From: Geomicrobium sp. JCM 19038
GTDB taxonomy: Bacteria > Bacillota > Bacilli > Bacillales > Marinococcaceae
Reading direction: 5' to 3'
Assembly (NCBI RefSeq): GCF_000698125.1
Contig: NZ_BAXA01000012.1
Coordinates: forward strand, 1 to 64,000
DNA length: 64,000 bases
The position numbers were made by a program, and so were the translations under genes. This document shows, piece by piece, positions 1 through 10,019 of this stretch. Within the stretch, counting starts at the first letter, position 1. Every line of letters starts with the position of its first letter. Below the pieces are notes generated by a model. It was not told the DNA's origin and searched no databases. It worked only from the letters and a program-made list of their open reading frames with translations.

Positions 1-55
1 TAACGGTTTGATCTTTTATTAATATTCCTGTAAATTGAGAAAGAAGGTAGTCAAA

Positions 56-196
56 ATGACTGAGGAAACAACGAAGCGTCCGGAGCTAGGCTGTTCATTT
101 TGCGGGAAGAAAGAATCTGAAGTGAAGAAGCTAATCGCAGGTCCTGGCGTTTATATTTGTAACAATTGCGTAAGTCAAGCGCAAAAGCAGTTATAA
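56..196 (+). CDS. Stand-alone ClpX-type C4 zinc-finger peptide (46 aa)
   Basis: This small gene encodes only the N-terminal zinc-binding domain of ClpX, with no AAA+ module. Cysteines sit at residues 13, 16, 35 and 38, the same positions as in the ClpX encoded just downstream, and the core CSFCGK...AGPGVYIC is shared. The start ATG follows an AGAAGG-type ribosome site by about 8 bases. Of 18 residues identical to ClpX in the core, 10 use a different codon, so this is not a recent copy; the protein has been kept. In ClpX this domain dimerises and binds adaptors or substrates, so a free copy could pair with ClpX or compete for adaptors; that role is inference. The family assignment is secure, the function unknown. 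Confidence 0.8.
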   Translation: MTEETTKRPELGCSFCGKKESEVKKLIAGPGVYICNNCVSQAQKQL

Positions 197-226
197 TGAT
201 CTTTAAGCGATAGTTTGATCGTGTGA

Positions 227-251
227 GGCGCTACTGTTGTGCCCGCTTTTT
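227..251 (+). terminator. Weak hairpin with T-tract after the zinc-finger peptide
   Basis: A 5-bp stem (GGCGC with GTGCC, one G-T pair) and a 7-base loop are followed two bases later by a run of six T. It would separate the small gene from clpX, but the stem is short and could be chance. Confidence 0.3.
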
Positions 252-403
252 TCTTGGAATTTTTGTAAAATCACGAATGAATTCTCACATCTCCACGTAA
301 AGCTGTTGAAGAATGGGCAGTATAATTATGGTGGAAATCGAAAGATTTGACGCGGGGTCACAATTCGGTGTAGTCTACATTATACAATAGAGGGGTGAAT
401 AAC

Positions 404-1684
404 ATGATCAAGTTCAACGATGAGAAAGGTCAGTTGAAGTGTTCTTTCTGCGGGAAAACACAAGACCAAGTCCGTAAGCTAGTTGCCGGACCTGGTGTCT
501 ATATATGTGACGAATGTATTGAATTATGTTCGGAGATCGTTGAAGAAGAACTAGGAACGGACGAAGAAGTTGAGTTTGAAACTGTTCCGAAACCACAAGA
601 GATTGATGCAATCTTAGATGATTATGTCATCGGGCAAGAAGGCGCGAAGAAAGCGTTGTCAGTAGCTGTTTATAACCATTATAAGCGTGTGAATTCAACG
701 GTTAGTACGAGCGGAGACGATGTTGAAATTTCAAAGAGTAACATCTGTCTAATTGGACCTACCGGTAGCGGTAAAACGCTTATGGCCCAAACGCTCGCAC
801 GTATTCTTAATGTGCCATTCGCAATTGCGGATGCAACGAGTCTTACTGAAGCAGGCTATGTAGGTGAGGATGTTGAGAACATCTTACTTAAACTAATTCA
901 AGCTGCCGATTACGATGTAGAGAAAGCTGAGAAAGGCATTATCTATATCGATGAGATTGATAAAGTTGCGCGTAAATCTGAGAATCCTTCAATTACTCGT
1001 GACGTATCTGGTGAAGGCGTTCAGCAAGCACTCCTCAAGATTCTTGAAGGAACAACAGCTAGTGTTCCACCACAAGGTGGTAGAAAGCATCCACACCAAG
1101 AATTTATCCAAATTGACACGAGCAATGTACTGTTTATCGTGGGCGGTGCATTTGACGGAATTGACCAAGTGGTCAAGCGTCGTCTCGGTAAGAAAGTCAT
1201 CGGATTTGGTTCTGAAGGTGATAGCGGAGAAATGACCGCTGATGATTATCTAGGCAAGTTATTGCCAGAAGATCTTCTTCGTTACGGGTTAATCCCAGAA
1301 TTCATCGGTCGTTTACCGGTGATTTCAAGCCTTCGCATGCTTGATGAAAATGCACTCGTTGAAATTTTGACAAAGCCAAAGAATGCACTCGTTAAACAAT
1401 TCCAACGCTTGTTAGAGATTGACAACGTGGAGTTGGAGTTTACGGAAGAGGCGCTTCGTGAAATTGCAAAGAAAGCCATTGAGCGTAAAACGGGAGCAAG
1501 AGGACTTCGTTCGATTATTGAGGCAATTATGCAAGACGTTATGTACGACTTACCGTCTCAAGACAATATCAGTCATTGCCAAATTACAGCAGACTGTGTA
1601 TTGCACGATGCATCTCCAATCCTTACGACAAAGGACGGAGAAAGCATTACACTCGATCAAGTTCAACCGAAAGAAAGTGCTTAA
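404..1684 (+). CDS. clpX: ATP-dependent Clp protease ATP-binding subunit ClpX
   Basis: ClpX is the AAA+ unfoldase that recognises substrates and feeds them into ClpP in the cytoplasm. The 426-residue product has the N-terminal zinc domain (Cys 13, 16, 35, 38), Walker A GPTGSGKT at about 118-125, the pore loop GYVG near 151-154, Walker B IIYIDEID near 179-186 and the IGF loop (VIGFG) that docks ClpP. ATG 404 is chosen because AGGGGTG lies 6 bases upstream and the protein then begins [10 protein letters not shown] like other Bacillus ClpX; an in-frame GTG at 395 overlaps that site. clpP is not nearby, as usual in Bacillus. A strong terminator follows. Confidence 0.97.
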   Translation: MIKFNDEKGQLKCSFCGKTQDQVRKLVAGPGVYICDECIELCSEIVEEELGTDEEVEFETVPKPQEIDAILDDYVIGQEGAKKALSVAVYNHYKRVNSTVSTSGDDVEISKSNICLIGPTGSGKTLMAQTLARILNVPFAIADATSLTEAGYVGEDVENILLKLIQAADYDVEKAEKGIIYIDEIDKVARKSENPSITRDVSGEGVQQALLKILEGTTASVPPQGGRKHPHQEFIQIDTSNVLFIVGGAFDGIDQVVKRRLGKKVIGFGSEGDSGEMTADDYLGKLLPEDLLRYGLIPEFIGRLPVISSLRMLDENALVEILTKPKNALVKQFQRLLEIDNVELEFTEEALREIAKKAIERKTGARGLRSIIEAIMQDVMYDLPSQDNISHCQITADCVLHDASPILTTKDGESITLDQVQPKESA

Positions 1685-1693
1685 ACGAGAGAT

Positions 1694-1725
1694 AACCTGC
1701 AGATTCTAATCTGCAGGTTTTTTTA
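1694..1725 (+). terminator. Intrinsic terminator after clpX
   Basis: A perfect 11-bp stem (AACCTGCAGAT with ATCTGCAGGTT), a 4-base loop and a run of seven T. Confidence 0.93.
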
Positions 1726-1815
1726 TTTGGATAGAGACAAACGTCCAGAGTCATACTACCGATAAATGAAGCCGTGCACGAATCAAAGTGATTGTGCTCA
1801 TTTAGGAGGAGAACT

Positions 1816-3486
1816 ATGAACTGGACGTCAATCTTCATGGTTGTACAAGTCTTTTTTGGGGTAGTTATCGGCTTGTACTTCTGGAATTTACTTAAGAATC
1901 AACGTACACAAAAAGTGAGTGTAGACCGAGAATCAAGAAAAGAAATGATGCAACTGCAAAAGCTTCGGTCGATCTCTCTTAATGAACCACTAGCTGAGAA
2001 AGTACGTCCCCAACGACTTGATGACATTATCGGACAAGACCAAGGTATTCTTTCTCTTGAAGCTGCACTTTGTGGTCCAAACCCGCAACACGTACTCATT
2101 TATGGGCCGCCGGGTGTCGGTAAGACGGCTGCAGCTAGGCTGGTGATGAATAAAGCGAAAGAAAATAGCCAATCGCCGTTTGCGAGTGAAGCACCATTTA
2201 TAGAGCTTGATGGAACGACGGCGCGTTTTGATGAGCGTGGGATTGCAGATCCATTAATCGGTTCGGTTCATGATCCGATTTATCAAGGAGCGGGATCGAT
2301 GGGGCAAGCTGGAATTCCACAACCGAAGCCAGGTGCAGTTACAAAAGCCCACGGAGGCATGTTGTTTATCGATGAAATTGGTGAGCTTCATTCAATTCAA
2401 TTAAATAAGATGTTAAAAGTGTTAGAAGACCGCAAAGTCTTTCTAGAAAGTGCTTATTACAACGAAGAAAACATGAACATTCCTAGACACATTCATGATA
2501 TTTTCCAAAATGGCTTGCCTGCTGACTTTCGGTTAATTGGGGCAACAACACGTACACCAGACGAAATTCCGCCTGCCATTCGTTCAAGGTGCTTAGAAGT
2601 ATTTTTTAGACCGTTAAAACAAAAAGAATTGTCAACGGTGGCGAAAAAAGCGTCTGAGCGCTTAAAAATGACAATAAATGAGAAAAGTCTTGAGACGATC
2701 TCAACGTATGTCACAAACGGTCGTGAAGCGGTAAACACTGTGCAAATTGCAGCGGGACTTGCGACGACTGAGAACCGTGAAGAGATCTTTGTTGATGATA
2801 TCGAATGGGTTGTACATGCAAGCCGATTGACGAGGCGCCCTGAGCGTATGATCCATAATAAGCCTGCGGTAGGGCGAGTAAACGGCTTAGCGGTTTACGG
2901 AGCGGACCTAGGTATGCTGTTAGAAATTGAAGCGACTGCGAGGGAAACAGACCCTGAAAAAGGAATGTTAACCGTTACAGGAATTGCTGAAGAAGAAAAT
3001 GCCGGAAATCAAATGCGGTCAATTCGACGTAAAAGTATGGCAAGAAGTTCAGTGGATAACGTGATGACGGTGTTACGTCGGTTGAAAGTGCCGGTTGATA
3101 GTTATGATATTCACGTGAATTTCCCTGGTGGCACACCGATTGATGGTCCTTCAGCTGGAGCAGCAATTGCAACTGCAATCTATTCGGCGGTTCATCAATA
3201 TAAAGTGAAAAATGATATTGCGATCACAGGTGAGCTAAGCATTTGGGGAACGTTAAAGCCTGTAGGAGGAGTGCCTTCTAAAGTGGCTGCTGCATTAGAA
3301 GCAGGCGCGAAGACAGCCTATATTCCAGTGGACAATGATGAAACCGTTTTACATCGTTTAGAAGGAATTAACGTCATCCCTCTCACATCGTTAGATGAAT
3401 TATTCGATGCCGTTCTTTTAGTAACGGAGCAACCGAACAAAACAGAGAATGTCATTTGGGACGAAAATCAATCATCATCAATGTAA
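1816..3486 (+). CDS. lonB: Membrane-anchored ATP-dependent protease LonB
   Basis: A Lon-family protease that in B. subtilis is made in the forespore under sigma-F. The 556-residue product begins with one membrane segment (about residues 4-26, ending FWNLLKNQRTQK), then an AAA+ domain with Walker A GPPGVGKT (about 97-104) and FIDEIGELH, and ends in the Ser-Lys protease domain with the motif DGPSAGAA. ATG 1816 follows TAGGAGGAG by 5-6 bases and gives the usual MNWT start; the longer upstream reading has no ribosome site. It lies between clpX and lonA as in B. subtilis. I could not find a convincing sigma-F promoter in the 90 bases upstream. Confidence 0.95.
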   Translation: MNWTSIFMVVQVFFGVVIGLYFWNLLKNQRTQKVSVDRESRKEMMQLQKLRSISLNEPLAEKVRPQRLDDIIGQDQGILSLEAALCGPNPQHVLIYGPPGVGKTAAARLVMNKAKENSQSPFASEAPFIELDGTTARFDERGIADPLIGSVHDPIYQGAGSMGQAGIPQPKPGAVTKAHGGMLFIDEIGELHSIQLNKMLKVLEDRKVFLESAYYNEENMNIPRHIHDIFQNGLPADFRLIGATTRTPDEIPPAIRSRCLEVFFRPLKQKELSTVAKKASERLKMTINEKSLETISTYVTNGREAVNTVQIAAGLATTENREEIFVDDIEWVVHASRLTRRPERMIHNKPAVGRVNGLAVYGADLGMLLEIEATARETDPEKGMLTVTGIAEEENAGNQMRSIRRKSMARSSVDNVMTVLRRLKVPVDSYDIHVNFPGGTPIDGPSAGAAIATAIYSAVHQYKVKNDIAITGELSIWGTLKPVGGVPSKVAAALEAGAKTAYIPVDNDETVLHRLEGINVIPLTSLDELFDAVLLVTEQPNKTENVIWDENQSSSM

Positions 3487-3628
3487 AAACGCATTAACTG
3501 TGCGCCTTCGTGGACACCTGATAGCCGTTAAGCTACAATGGGTATCATGAGATCAACTCCGTCTGTGTATATACTATTAGAGAAACTTTTGAATAGATGC
3601 GATCGTTGATGTGAAATGGGGGATGACG

Positions 3629-5971
3629 TTGACGTCTAGACAAACTGAAAGACGATCGATTCCGCTTTTACCATTGCGTGGAGTGCTCGTATTTCCAGGC
3701 ATGGTGCTTCATTTAGATGTAGGGAGAGCGAAATCAGTACGAGCTTTAGAGCAAGTAATGGTAGAAGACCAAGAAATTATTCTTGCAAGCCAAGTGGATT
3801 TATCTGTAGATGAACCGGCGAAAGAAGACCTTTATGAAGTCGGAACGCTTGCATATGTTAAACAAATGGTAAAGATGCCGAACGGAACGACGAGAATTCT
3901 CGTCGAAGGCTTAAAGCGAGCGACAATTGAACAATTTAATGAAAACGATGAGTACTATGATGTTTCAATCACAATTCCTGAACAATCATCAGATGTTGAC
4001 GATGAGAAGGCAACAGCTTTAATGAGAACGGTACTTAAACAGTTTGAAAACTATACGAAACTGTCTACGAAAGTATCTAAAGACACGTTAAAGTCCGTGC
4101 AAGACATTGATGACCCAGGATATTTTGCTGACTTGGTCGCTTCGCATTTGCCACTTCAAATTAAGCGCAAGCAGTCATTGCTTGAAGCGTTTAGTGTTGA
4201 AGCACGTCTTGAGAAGTTGCTTGAGATTCTTGAGAACGAGCGGGAAGTACTCGGTCTTGAAAAGAAAATCGGCCAACGTGTAAAAAAGTCGATGGAGAAA
4301 ACGCAAAAAGAATACTATTTACGTGAGCAAATGAAAGCCATACAAAAGGAGCTCGGCGACAAAGACGGCAAAGGTGGGGAAGTTGAAGAGCTTCGCTCAA
4401 AAATCGAATCCCTTAACATGCCAGGAAATGTTGAAGAGAAAGCTTTAAAAGAAGTCGCTCGCTATGAACGCGTGCCAGCAAGTTCTGCTGAGAGTTCGGT
4501 GATTCGCAATTATATTGATTGGTTAACATCCATTCCTTGGTCAGAGAAAACAGAAGACCGTCTTGATCTTGCTCATGCTGAGAAAGTTTTAAATGAAGAT
4601 CATTTTGGTTTGGAGAAAGTAAAGGAACGTGTTCTTGAACATTTAGCGGTTCAACAACTTACGAATTCTTTACGAGGACCGATTCTTTGTTTATCTGGAC
4701 CTCCAGGAGTTGGTAAGACGTCACTCGCGAAATCCGTTGCGCGCTCCATTGAACGTGAATTCGTAAGAATTTCTCTTGGTGGTGTTCGTGATGAGGCGGA
4801 GATTCGTGGCCATCGTAGAACGTATGTCGGTGCGATGCCAGGGAAGATGATTCAAGGAATGAAAAAAGCAGGTGTCATGAACCCAGTATTCTTACTCGAT
4901 GAAATTGATAAAATGGCGAGTGATTTTAGAGGAGACCCATCTTCTGCAATGCTCGAAGTGTTAGACCCCGAGCAGAACAACCAATTTGGTGATCATTACC
5001 TCGAAGAAACGTATGATCTTTCAAATGTCATGTTTATTACGACAGCAAATCAAATCGCAAAAATCCCTGCGCCATTACGAGACAGAATGGAAATGATTCA
5101 CATCGCTGGGTATACAGAGCTTGAGAAACAAGCGATTGCAACGGATCATTTACTTCCTAAGCAAATCGAAGCTCACGGTTTAACGAAGCAAGACATTCAA
5201 ATTCGTGAAGCTGCACTTTTGAAAGTCATTCGTTACTACACGCGTGAGGCTGGGGTCCGTAACTTAGAGCGTCAAATTGCAACACTTTGCCGTAAAGCAG
5301 CAAAAATGATCGTTGCGAAAGAAAAGAAGCGTGTCATCGTAACGGAAGGTCTTGTTACGGAGCTACTAGGGAAACCGAAGTATCGTTACGGGAAAGCAGA
5401 AGAAGAAGACCAAGTCGGTACTGCAACTGGACTTGCCTATACGACGGCTGGTGGCGACACGCTTGCGATTGAAGTATCGCTTGCTAATGGTAAAGGTGGT
5501 CTAACGCTCACAGGTAAGTTAGGCGATGTTATGAAAGAGTCCGCTCGTGCCGCATTTAGCTATATTCGTTCGAAAGCCGAAGAGTTTGGCATTGATGAGC
5601 GTTTTCACGAAAAGTATGACGTTCATATTCACGTTCCTGAAGGTGCAACCCCGAAAGATGGGCCTTCTGCAGGAATTACGATGGCAACTGCACTATTGTC
5701 TGCGCTAAGTAATCGTCCTGTATTAAAAGAAGTCGGTATGACGGGTGAGATGACACTTCGAGGTCGGGTATTACCGATTGGCGGTTTAAAGGAAAAATCA
5801 ATGAGTGCTCATCGCGCAGGTCTTACGAAAATCATTTTCCCGAAGGATAATGAAAAAGACTTAGATGATGTTCCTGAAAGTATCCGAGAAACGGTAGAAT
5901 TTGTGCCGGTCACTCATTTCGATGAAGTGATTGCTCATGCATTAGGTGGTGTAATTGATGAACGTGAGTAA
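3629..5971 (+). CDS. lonA: ATP-dependent protease La (LonA)
   Basis: The general cytoplasmic Lon protease, which degrades damaged and regulatory proteins. The product is about 780 residues: the N-terminal substrate domain ([11 protein letters not shown]), a coiled-coil stretch ([20 protein letters not shown]), AAA+ Walker A GPPGVGKT, Walker [10 protein letters not shown] and the protease domain with catalytic Ser in DGPSAGIT and Lys in [17 protein letters not shown] 3629 is preferred because TGGGGGAT lies about 5 bases upstream and the length then matches the family; ATG 3623 and GTG 3611 are in frame but badly spaced. The 3' end overlaps ysxC by 14 bases, suggesting translational coupling. 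Confidence 0.95.
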   Translation: MTSRQTERRSIPLLPLRGVLVFPGMVLHLDVGRAKSVRALEQVMVEDQEIILASQVDLSVDEPAKEDLYEVGTLAYVKQMVKMPNGTTRILVEGLKRATIEQFNENDEYYDVSITIPEQSSDVDDEKATALMRTVLKQFENYTKLSTKVSKDTLKSVQDIDDPGYFADLVASHLPLQIKRKQSLLEAFSVEARLEKLLEILENEREVLGLEKKIGQRVKKSMEKTQKEYYLREQMKAIQKELGDKDGKGGEVEELRSKIESLNMPGNVEEKALKEVARYERVPASSAESSVIRNYIDWLTSIPWSEKTEDRLDLAHAEKVLNEDHFGLEKVKERVLEHLAVQQLTNSLRGPILCLSGPPGVGKTSLAKSVARSIEREFVRISLGGVRDEAEIRGHRRTYVGAMPGKMIQGMKKAGVMNPVFLLDEIDKMASDFRGDPSSAMLEVLDPEQNNQFGDHYLEETYDLSNVMFITTANQIAKIPAPLRDRMEMIHIAGYTELEKQAIATDHLLPKQIEAHGLTKQDIQIREAALLKVIRYYTREAGVRNLERQIATLCRKAAKMIVAKEKKRVIVTEGLVTELLGKPKYRYGKAEEEDQVGTATGLAYTTAGGDTLAIEVSLANGKGGLTLTGKLGDVMKESARAAFSYIRSKAEEFGIDERFHEKYDVHIHVPEGATPKDGPSAGITMATALLSALSNRPVLKEVGMTGEMTLRGRVLPIGGLKEKSMSAHRAGLTKIIFPKDNEKDLDDVPESIRETVEFVPVTHFDEVIAHALGGVIDERE

Positions 5972-6545
5972 AGCAGAATTAAAGATAAGTGCAGTTGGTC
6001 CAGATCAGTATCCAGAAGAGAATTGGCCAGAACTTGCTTTTGCCGGTCGTTCTAATGTCGGGAAGTCATCGTTTATTAACACGATTACGCAACGCAAAAA
6101 GCTTGCTTATACGTCGCAGCAACCAGGTAAAACGAAAACCTTAAACTTCTTTAATATTAATGACCTCTGTTATTTTGTAGATATTCCTGGATATGGCTAT
6201 GCAAAAGTCTCGAAGAAAGAAAGAGCAGCTTGGGGACGAATGATTGAGGAATATATAACATCAAGAGAGCAATTAAAAGGTGTCGTCTTACTTATTGATG
6301 CAAGACATGATCCATCTGAAGACGATTTAAAAATGTATGATTGGCTAAAGCATTTTGAAATACCAATTATGCTCGTTCTAACAAAGATTGATAAAATCAA
6401 TAAAACGAAGCGTACGAAACATATTAAAAATATCATTGAAATTATAGATATTGATGAAGATGATGTATACGTTCCGTTTTCATCAGAAACTGGTGACGGA
6501 AAAGACGAGGCGTGGAAACAAATCCGCAAACTCCTTAACGTGTAA
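5958..6545 (+). CDS. ysxC: Ribosome biogenesis GTPase YsxC (EngB family)
   Basis: YsxC/EngB is a small TRAFAC-class GTPase needed for 50S ribosomal subunit assembly and essential in B. subtilis. The 195-residue product shows G1 [10 protein letters not shown]3 DIPGYGYA (the family form of DxxG) and G4 LTKIDK. ATG 5958 gives the usual MNVSKAEL start; an in-frame TTG lies just before it. The start lies inside the 3' end of lonA, the same arrangement as in B. subtilis, so the two are probably co-transcribed. A hairpin terminator follows. Confidence 0.95.
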   Translation: MNVSKAELKISAVGPDQYPEENWPELAFAGRSNVGKSSFINTITQRKKLAYTSQQPGKTKTLNFFNINDLCYFVDIPGYGYAKVSKKERAAWGRMIEEYITSREQLKGVVLLIDARHDPSEDDLKMYDWLKHFEIPIMLVLTKIDKINKTKRTKHIKNIIEIIDIDEDDVYVPFSSETGDGKDEAWKQIRKLLNV

Positions 6546-6551
6546 TAACAA

Positions 6552-6600
6552 AAAGAAAAACGCAAAGGTTATCAGATGATAATGTTTGCGTTTTTCTTTT
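6552..6600 (+). terminator. Intrinsic terminator after ysxC
   Basis: The stem AAAAACGCAAA pairs with TTTGCGTTTTT (6556-6566 with 6585-6595) around an 18-base loop; T-rich sequence follows. The A-rich 5' arm means it could also act on the other strand. Confidence 0.85.
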
Positions 6601-6761
6601 GTACATGTTTTCTTTCAGATTCGGTACACTAATAAAAAATGTAACAACCGAGCACGTTATTTGCAGTTCAGTGCGTTGTATGTTGTAATGGAAAAGATAA
6701 AATATCAGGTGTTGTGTCAGAGCTTGTTCACATTTTGAGTGAACCGAGCGTTTTTGATGCG

Positions 6762-6770
6762 TGTTATAAT
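6762..6770 (+). promoter_or_regulatory. Extended -10 promoter element for hemA, possibly overlapping a PerR box
   Basis: TGTTATAAT is an extended -10 (TG-n-TATAAT) 76 bases before hemA; no good -35 lies at standard distance. The B. subtilis hemA promoter is repressed by PerR. Here TTATAATAGATAGTA (6764-6778) matches about 10 of 14 defined positions of the PerR palindrome, suggestive only. Confidence 0.5.
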
Positions 6771-6845
6771 AGATAGTAGATATTCTTAGTACGGAAATGA
6801 GCGTAGACTAAGCAGAGCGATTGGAAAAGTGGGGTGGAGACGGAT

Positions 6846-8252
6846 ATGCATATAATCGTTGCTAGCATCGACTACAAAAGGGCCCCTGTCGATTTGCGAG
6901 AACAATTTGCATTTGATGAAGAAGAATTACCAAAAGCGTTAAGCATGTTACGAGATATGAAGAGCATTTTAGAGTGCACGATTATTTCAACGTGTAACCG
7001 TACGGAAATTTATGCTGTCGTCGACCAACTTCATACAGGTAGACATTTCACAAAGAAATTTATCTCACAGTGGTTTGATGTACAGCCCGAACAATTTCAA
7101 TCCGTATTAGACATTCGTGAAAATGATGAAGCGATTGAGCATTTACTCAAAGTTTCTACAGGTTTAGAATCGATGATTTTAGGTGAAACTCAGATTCTTG
7201 GACAAGTGAAAAGTAGCTTCTCGATTGCTCAAGAGAATGATGCTACAGGAACTGTGTTTAATCAGCTATTTAAACAAGCAATTACATTCGCAAAGCGAGC
7301 ACATCGTGAGACGTCAATTAACGATAATCCGGCTTCTATTAGCTATGCCGCGGTTGAGTTAGCGAAACAAGTCTTTGGGGATTTTACGAATAAACACATT
7401 TTAATTCTCGGTGCTGGGAAAATGAGTGAACTTACAGCAAAACATTTAGAAGCAAACGGTGCGGCGAGCATTACCGTGATGAACCGGACATTCGAACGAG
7501 CAGAATCCCTTGCTTCGACAATGAAAGCAGAAGCAAAGCCGATTGAAGAACTTAATGCGTACCTTGAAGAAGTGGATATTCTCATTTCTTCGACGAGTGC
7601 AGATCAATATGTCCTCACACAAGAGATGGTAGCACCAATTATGGAACGACGTTCTAAGAAGCCTCTCTTTATGGTCGATATTGCTGTTCCAAGGGACTTA
7701 GATCCTGAACTTGGCAAGCTTGAACCAATTTATCTTTATGATATTGATGATTTAGAAGGCATCGTTGCGGCTAATATGGAAGATCGTAAAGAAGCTGCCA
7801 TTCAAATTGAGGCGATGATGACGCTTGAGATTGAAACGTTCAAGAACTGGATTGATCAGCTTGGCGTTGTTCCTGTCATCTCAGCTCTACGTGACAAGGC
7901 TTTAATGATTCAAGCAGAAACAATGGAAAGCATCGAACGCAAAATGCCCGATTTAACAGATCGTGAACGTAAAGTCCTTTCAAAGCATACGAAGAGCATC
8001 GTGAATCAGCTTCTGAAGGAGCCGATTACGAGAGCGAAGGAAATGGCTGGAGAAGACGACCGAGAGCAATCATTGTCACTATTTATTGAGATTTTTGGTC
8101 TTTCCGATGAAGTCGCAGAATCAAAGGTTGAGCGATTACAAAGCAATCAATCTTCCTCTTTTGCGAATGGAAATGCGTTTATGTCTGACGGTGAAACGAG
8201 AGTGTTGCAAGAGCTCTTGCAGTATCGTTATGCTAAAGACATGTCTGTATAG
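6846..8252 (+). CDS. hemA: Glutamyl-tRNA reductase HemA
   Basis: HemA reduces glutamyl-tRNA to glutamate-1-semialdehyde, the first committed step of haem synthesis in bacteria using the C5 pathway. The 468-residue product has the catalytic cysteine in STCNRTE (about residue 50), the ETQILGQVK motif, an NADPH-binding [10 protein letters not shown] stretch and a C-terminal helical dimerisation domain. ATG 6846 follows GGGGTGGAG by about 6 bases and gives [11 protein letters not shown], matching the family; GTG 6834 is in frame but overlaps that site. It heads the haem operon. In B. subtilis the next gene is hemX; here it is missing. Confidence 0.96.
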   Translation: MHIIVASIDYKRAPVDLREQFAFDEEELPKALSMLRDMKSILECTIISTCNRTEIYAVVDQLHTGRHFTKKFISQWFDVQPEQFQSVLDIRENDEAIEHLLKVSTGLESMILGETQILGQVKSSFSIAQENDATGTVFNQLFKQAITFAKRAHRETSINDNPASISYAAVELAKQVFGDFTNKHILILGAGKMSELTAKHLEANGAASITVMNRTFERAESLASTMKAEAKPIEELNAYLEEVDILISSTSADQYVLTQEMVAPIMERRSKKPLFMVDIAVPRDLDPELGKLEPIYLYDIDDLEGIVAANMEDRKEAAIQIEAMMTLEIETFKNWIDQLGVVPVISALRDKALMIQAETMESIERKMPDLTDRERKVLSKHTKSIVNQLLKEPITRAKEMAGEDDREQSLSLFIEIFGLSDEVAESKVERLQSNQSSSFANGNAFMSDGETRVLQELLQYRYAKDMSV

Positions 8253-8265
8253 ATCTTTTTTGAGA

Positions 8266-8294
8266 CAACCGGAAGGCTCTTTGCTTTCTGGTTG
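8266..8294 (+). other. Hairpin in the hemA-hemC gap, where hemX would be expected
   Basis: A 12-bp stem (CAACCGGAAGGC with GCTTTCTGGTTG, two G-T pairs) around a 5-base loop occupies the 92-base hemA-hemC gap. No T-run follows, so it is not a standard terminator. It could be an mRNA processing or stability element, or partial attenuator. Confidence 0.5.
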
Positions 8295-8344
8295 CTTTCA
8301 TGTTGAACCACGGACTACTGTCCGTACTTAGGAGGATTTAATCG

Positions 8345-9280
8345 ATGAGAAAGATTGTAATCGGTACGAGAAAGAGTAATTTAGCAGTGAATCAAGCGGA
8401 GTGGGTACTGAGTAAGTTGGAATCACTAGGTTTACCTTATGAATTTGAACTAAAGAAGATCGTAACAAAAGGTGATCGCATCTTAGACGTAACACTTTCT
8501 AAAGTAGGCGGAAAAGCGCTGTTTGTGAAAGAGATTGAGCAAGCGTTACGTGACGGTGAAGTCGATTTAGCCGTGCATAGTATGAAAGATGTTCCTTCTG
8601 TATTGCCAGAAGATTTTACGCTAGCTGCAATTAGTGATCGTGAAGATCCTCGTGACGCACTCATCTCAACGAGTGGTAAAACGCTTAACGAACTTCCTGA
8701 GGGTTCAATTATTGGAACGAGCAGCTTGCGTCGTCAATCACAAATCCTCGCAGTGAGACCAGATTTACACGTAAAATGGATTCGCGGTAACATTGAGACG
8801 AGACTTAGAAAATTAAAAGAAGAGAATTTTGATGCCATTATTTTAGCAGCTGCTGGATTATCACGGATGGGTTGGAGCGAAGAAATCGTTACAGAATTTC
8901 TTGATCCAAACCTTAGCATACCGGCCGTAGGTCAAGGGGCTCTTGGTCTTGAGTGCCGGGTCGACGATGAAGAAGTAAAAGAAGTTCTTCGTCACTTACA
9001 CAACGAAGAAGTGGCAAAAACGGTATCAGCAGAGCGTTCATTCCTTCGAAATGTTGAAGGTAGCTGTACGGTTCCAGTTGCAGCTCATGCAACCTTACTT
9101 GATAACGATCAAGTGTCACTAACGGCATTGATTGCTTCAACGGACGGCAAAACGTTACTAAAAGATGAAGTCACAGGTAGTGATCCAGATCAAATCGGTA
9201 AAATCGCCGCGGCTAACCTCTTTGAACGTGGTGGGAAAGAAATTCTAGCTCAAGTGAGAGCGGAGCAAGAAGATTCTTGA
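8345..9280 (+). CDS. hemC: Porphobilinogen deaminase (hydroxymethylbilane synthase) HemC
   Basis: HemC joins four porphobilinogens into the linear tetrapyrrole hydroxymethylbilane, using a covalently bound dipyrromethane cofactor. The 311-residue length is typical. The N-terminal KIVIGTRKSNLAV, the LPVHSMKD-like motif (here DLAVHSMKDVPS), the GTSSLRRQSQ substrate motif and the cofactor-binding cysteine in VEGSCTVPVAAHA are all present. ATG 8345 follows TTAGGAGGA by 8 bases. Its stop codon overlaps the TTG start of hemD. Confidence 0.97.
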   Translation: MRKIVIGTRKSNLAVNQAEWVLSKLESLGLPYEFELKKIVTKGDRILDVTLSKVGGKALFVKEIEQALRDGEVDLAVHSMKDVPSVLPEDFTLAAISDREDPRDALISTSGKTLNELPEGSIIGTSSLRRQSQILAVRPDLHVKWIRGNIETRLRKLKEENFDAIILAAAGLSRMGWSEEIVTEFLDPNLSIPAVGQGALGLECRVDDEEVKEVLRHLHNEEVAKTVSAERSFLRNVEGSCTVPVAAHATLLDNDQVSLTALIASTDGKTLLKDEVTGSDPDQIGKIAAANLFERGGKEILAQVRAEQEDS

Positions 9281-10005
9281 AGCCGACGGTGATTGTCACG
9301 AGGTCACAAGGAGACGTCGGACCTGATCCTTTAATGCATGTACTGTATCAGAAAGGAATTGATGCAGTACACATTCCCCTCGTCCAGCAACGAGCGGTTC
9401 ACGTCGATGTGACAGCAATTGAATTGGAACGCTATGACTGGATTATTTTTACGAGTGCGAATGCCGTGAAGTATTTTCATGAACACTATAAAGCTACACA
9501 TTTCCCGTCTTCAGTGAAGGTTGCAACAGTCGGTAAGAAGACGACAGATGTAGCAAAGCAATATGACTACCCAGTTTTAATTAACCCTGAGCAAAGGTTT
9601 ACTGCAGAAAGCTTGTACGAGGAATTAGAGCCGCGTGTTAAGAAGGGCGACCGAATTCTAATTCCAAACAGCAAACAATCTCGCGATCTTCTAGAGACCA
9701 GGCTAACTGGATTAGGAGCACGTGTAGACGTACACGCGTTTTATGAAACTATACCGAGTACGAATTTAACTCGAGATCAGCTTAGTATGCTGAACAACCC
9801 AATCTACCCCATTGTGTTTACGAGTCCAAGTGCGGTGAAGGCTTATCATAGCTTTGCAAGGGAAAAAACGAACAGTAAGCGCCAAGCTTTTGTCATCGGA
9901 CCGATTACAAAACGAGAAGCAAGGCATTGTGAGTTTAAACAACTCATTGCACCGAGTGAATATACATTTCAACATTTAGCAGAAGCCATTAATCAATACT
10001 TATAA
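9277..10005 (+). CDS. hemD: Uroporphyrinogen-III synthase HemD
   Basis: HemD cyclises hydroxymethylbilane with inversion of ring D to give uroporphyrinogen III. The family diverges quickly; recognisable features are the N-terminal TVIVTRSQGD, the IFTSANAVKYF motif, VATVGKKT, and the second-domain IVFTSPSAVKAY. At 242 residues it is slightly shorter than average. The chosen TTG start overlaps the hemC stop and has GGAGCAAGAAG upstream; no later start keeps the first beta strand, so coupling to hemC translation is likely. Confidence 0.92.
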   Translation: MKPTVIVTRSQGDVGPDPLMHVLYQKGIDAVHIPLVQQRAVHVDVTAIELERYDWIIFTSANAVKYFHEHYKATHFPSSVKVATVGKKTTDVAKQYDYPVLINPEQRFTAESLYEELEPRVKKGDRILIPNSKQSRDLLETRLTGLGARVDVHAFYETIPSTNLTRDQLSMLNNPIYPIVFTSPSAVKAYHSFAREKTNSKRQAFVIGPITKREARHCEFKQLIAPSEYTFQHLAEAINQYL

Positions 10006-10019
10006 CGAGGTGAAGCGCA

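Noticed and set aside
1730-1815. A sigma-F promoter before lonB
   Set aside because: Expected from B. subtilis, but no pair of elements with acceptable match and spacing could be found.
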